DNA from: Bacillota bacterium
Lineage (GTDB): Bacteria; Bacillota_B; Desulfitobacteriia; Desulfitobacteriales; Desulfitobacteriaceae
Reading direction: 5' to 3'
Assembly (NCBI GenBank): GCA_021779415.1
Contig: JAJYAS010000276.1
Location: 1-5,548, forward strand
Length of the DNA stretch: 5,548 bases
Shown here: in pieces, positions 5,511 to 5,548 of the stretch
Position numbering within the stretch: position 1 is the stretch's first letter
Layout of the letters: each line of letters begins with the position of its first letter
Made by a program: the position numbers and the translations under genes
Notes under the pieces: model-generated
Databases searched by the model: none
What the model was told of the DNA's origin: nothing
Seen by the model: only the letters and a program-made list of their open reading frames with translations

Positions 5511-5548
5511 ATGAAGTTCCTGGTGGTGGCTTTCGACGCCCAGTCGAG
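5511..5548 (+). CDS. Probable start of an unidentified gene, cut by the window edge
   Basis: ATG at 5511 opens a frame encoding MKFLVVAFDAQS before the sequence ends. AAGGG (5499-5503) lies seven bases upstream, and a good promoter sits about 105 bp upstream. The peptide looks like a first beta strand ending in Asp (FLVVAFD), as found at the start of many alpha/beta proteins, and its codons (ctg gtg gtg gct ttc gac gcc cag) are coherent but more GC-rich than the genes to the left. Twelve codons are too few to name a family. A minus-strand frame also crosses this stretch but has no supporting signals. Confidence 0.4.
   Translation, partial: MKFLVVAFDAQS

Noticed and set aside
5382..5548. Minus-strand frame entering from the right edge
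   Set aside because: About 54 codons without family likeness, overlapping the predicted plus-strand promoter and leader; more likely a chance frame.

Overview
The window looks like chromosomal DNA from a low-to-moderate-GC, Gram-positive-type anaerobe, most likely a clostridial bacterium near Desulfosporosinus/Desulfitobacterium. This placement is inferred from strong purine-rich Shine-Dalgarno sites, sigma-A-type promoters, a UPF0237-UPF0210 pair and a selenoprotein gene; no marker gene is present to prove it. There is no sign of a phage, transposon or CRISPR array.

Layout, left to right. Positions 1-1032 hold the C-terminal part of an oligoendopeptidase F-type zinc peptidase (M3 family), running off the left edge. 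Convergent to it, only 10 bp away, is a gene for an exported or membrane-anchored TPR protein (1043-1762, minus), with a strong extended -10 promoter behind it. A divergent intergenic region (1763-2040) leads to an HD-domain phosphohydrolase (2041-2655) and a small single-pass membrane protein of unknown function (2697-2936), probably one transcript.

The most notable gene is at 3043-3366. It is a HesB/IscA-like A-type iron-sulfur protein whose reading frame is interrupted by one in-frame TGA (3145-3147), exactly at the first conserved metal-binding cysteine. A perfect 6-bp stem with a 5-nt loop carrying G in its second position lies 19 nt past the TGA (3167-3183), as expected of a bacterial SECIS element. 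The gene is therefore read as a 107-residue selenoprotein with Sec35, not as two fragments. A perfect 30-nt palindrome followed by T-rich sequence (3386-3420) terminates it.

Then comes a two-gene unit: an ACT-domain protein (UPF0237, 3536-3829) and a DUF711/UPF0210 'PFL family' protein (3873-5240). This pair is widely conserved as neighbours and its function is not known to me; the ACT domain suggests small-molecule sensing. Positions 5241-5510 carry no convincing gene but contain a tandem imperfect repeat and a good promoter, which leads to the probable start of a further gene at 5511 that runs off the right edge.

The genes do not form one pathway. The window is ordinary housekeeping/accessory chromosome in which the selenocysteine-containing Fe-S carrier and the UPF0237/UPF0210 pair are the points of interest.
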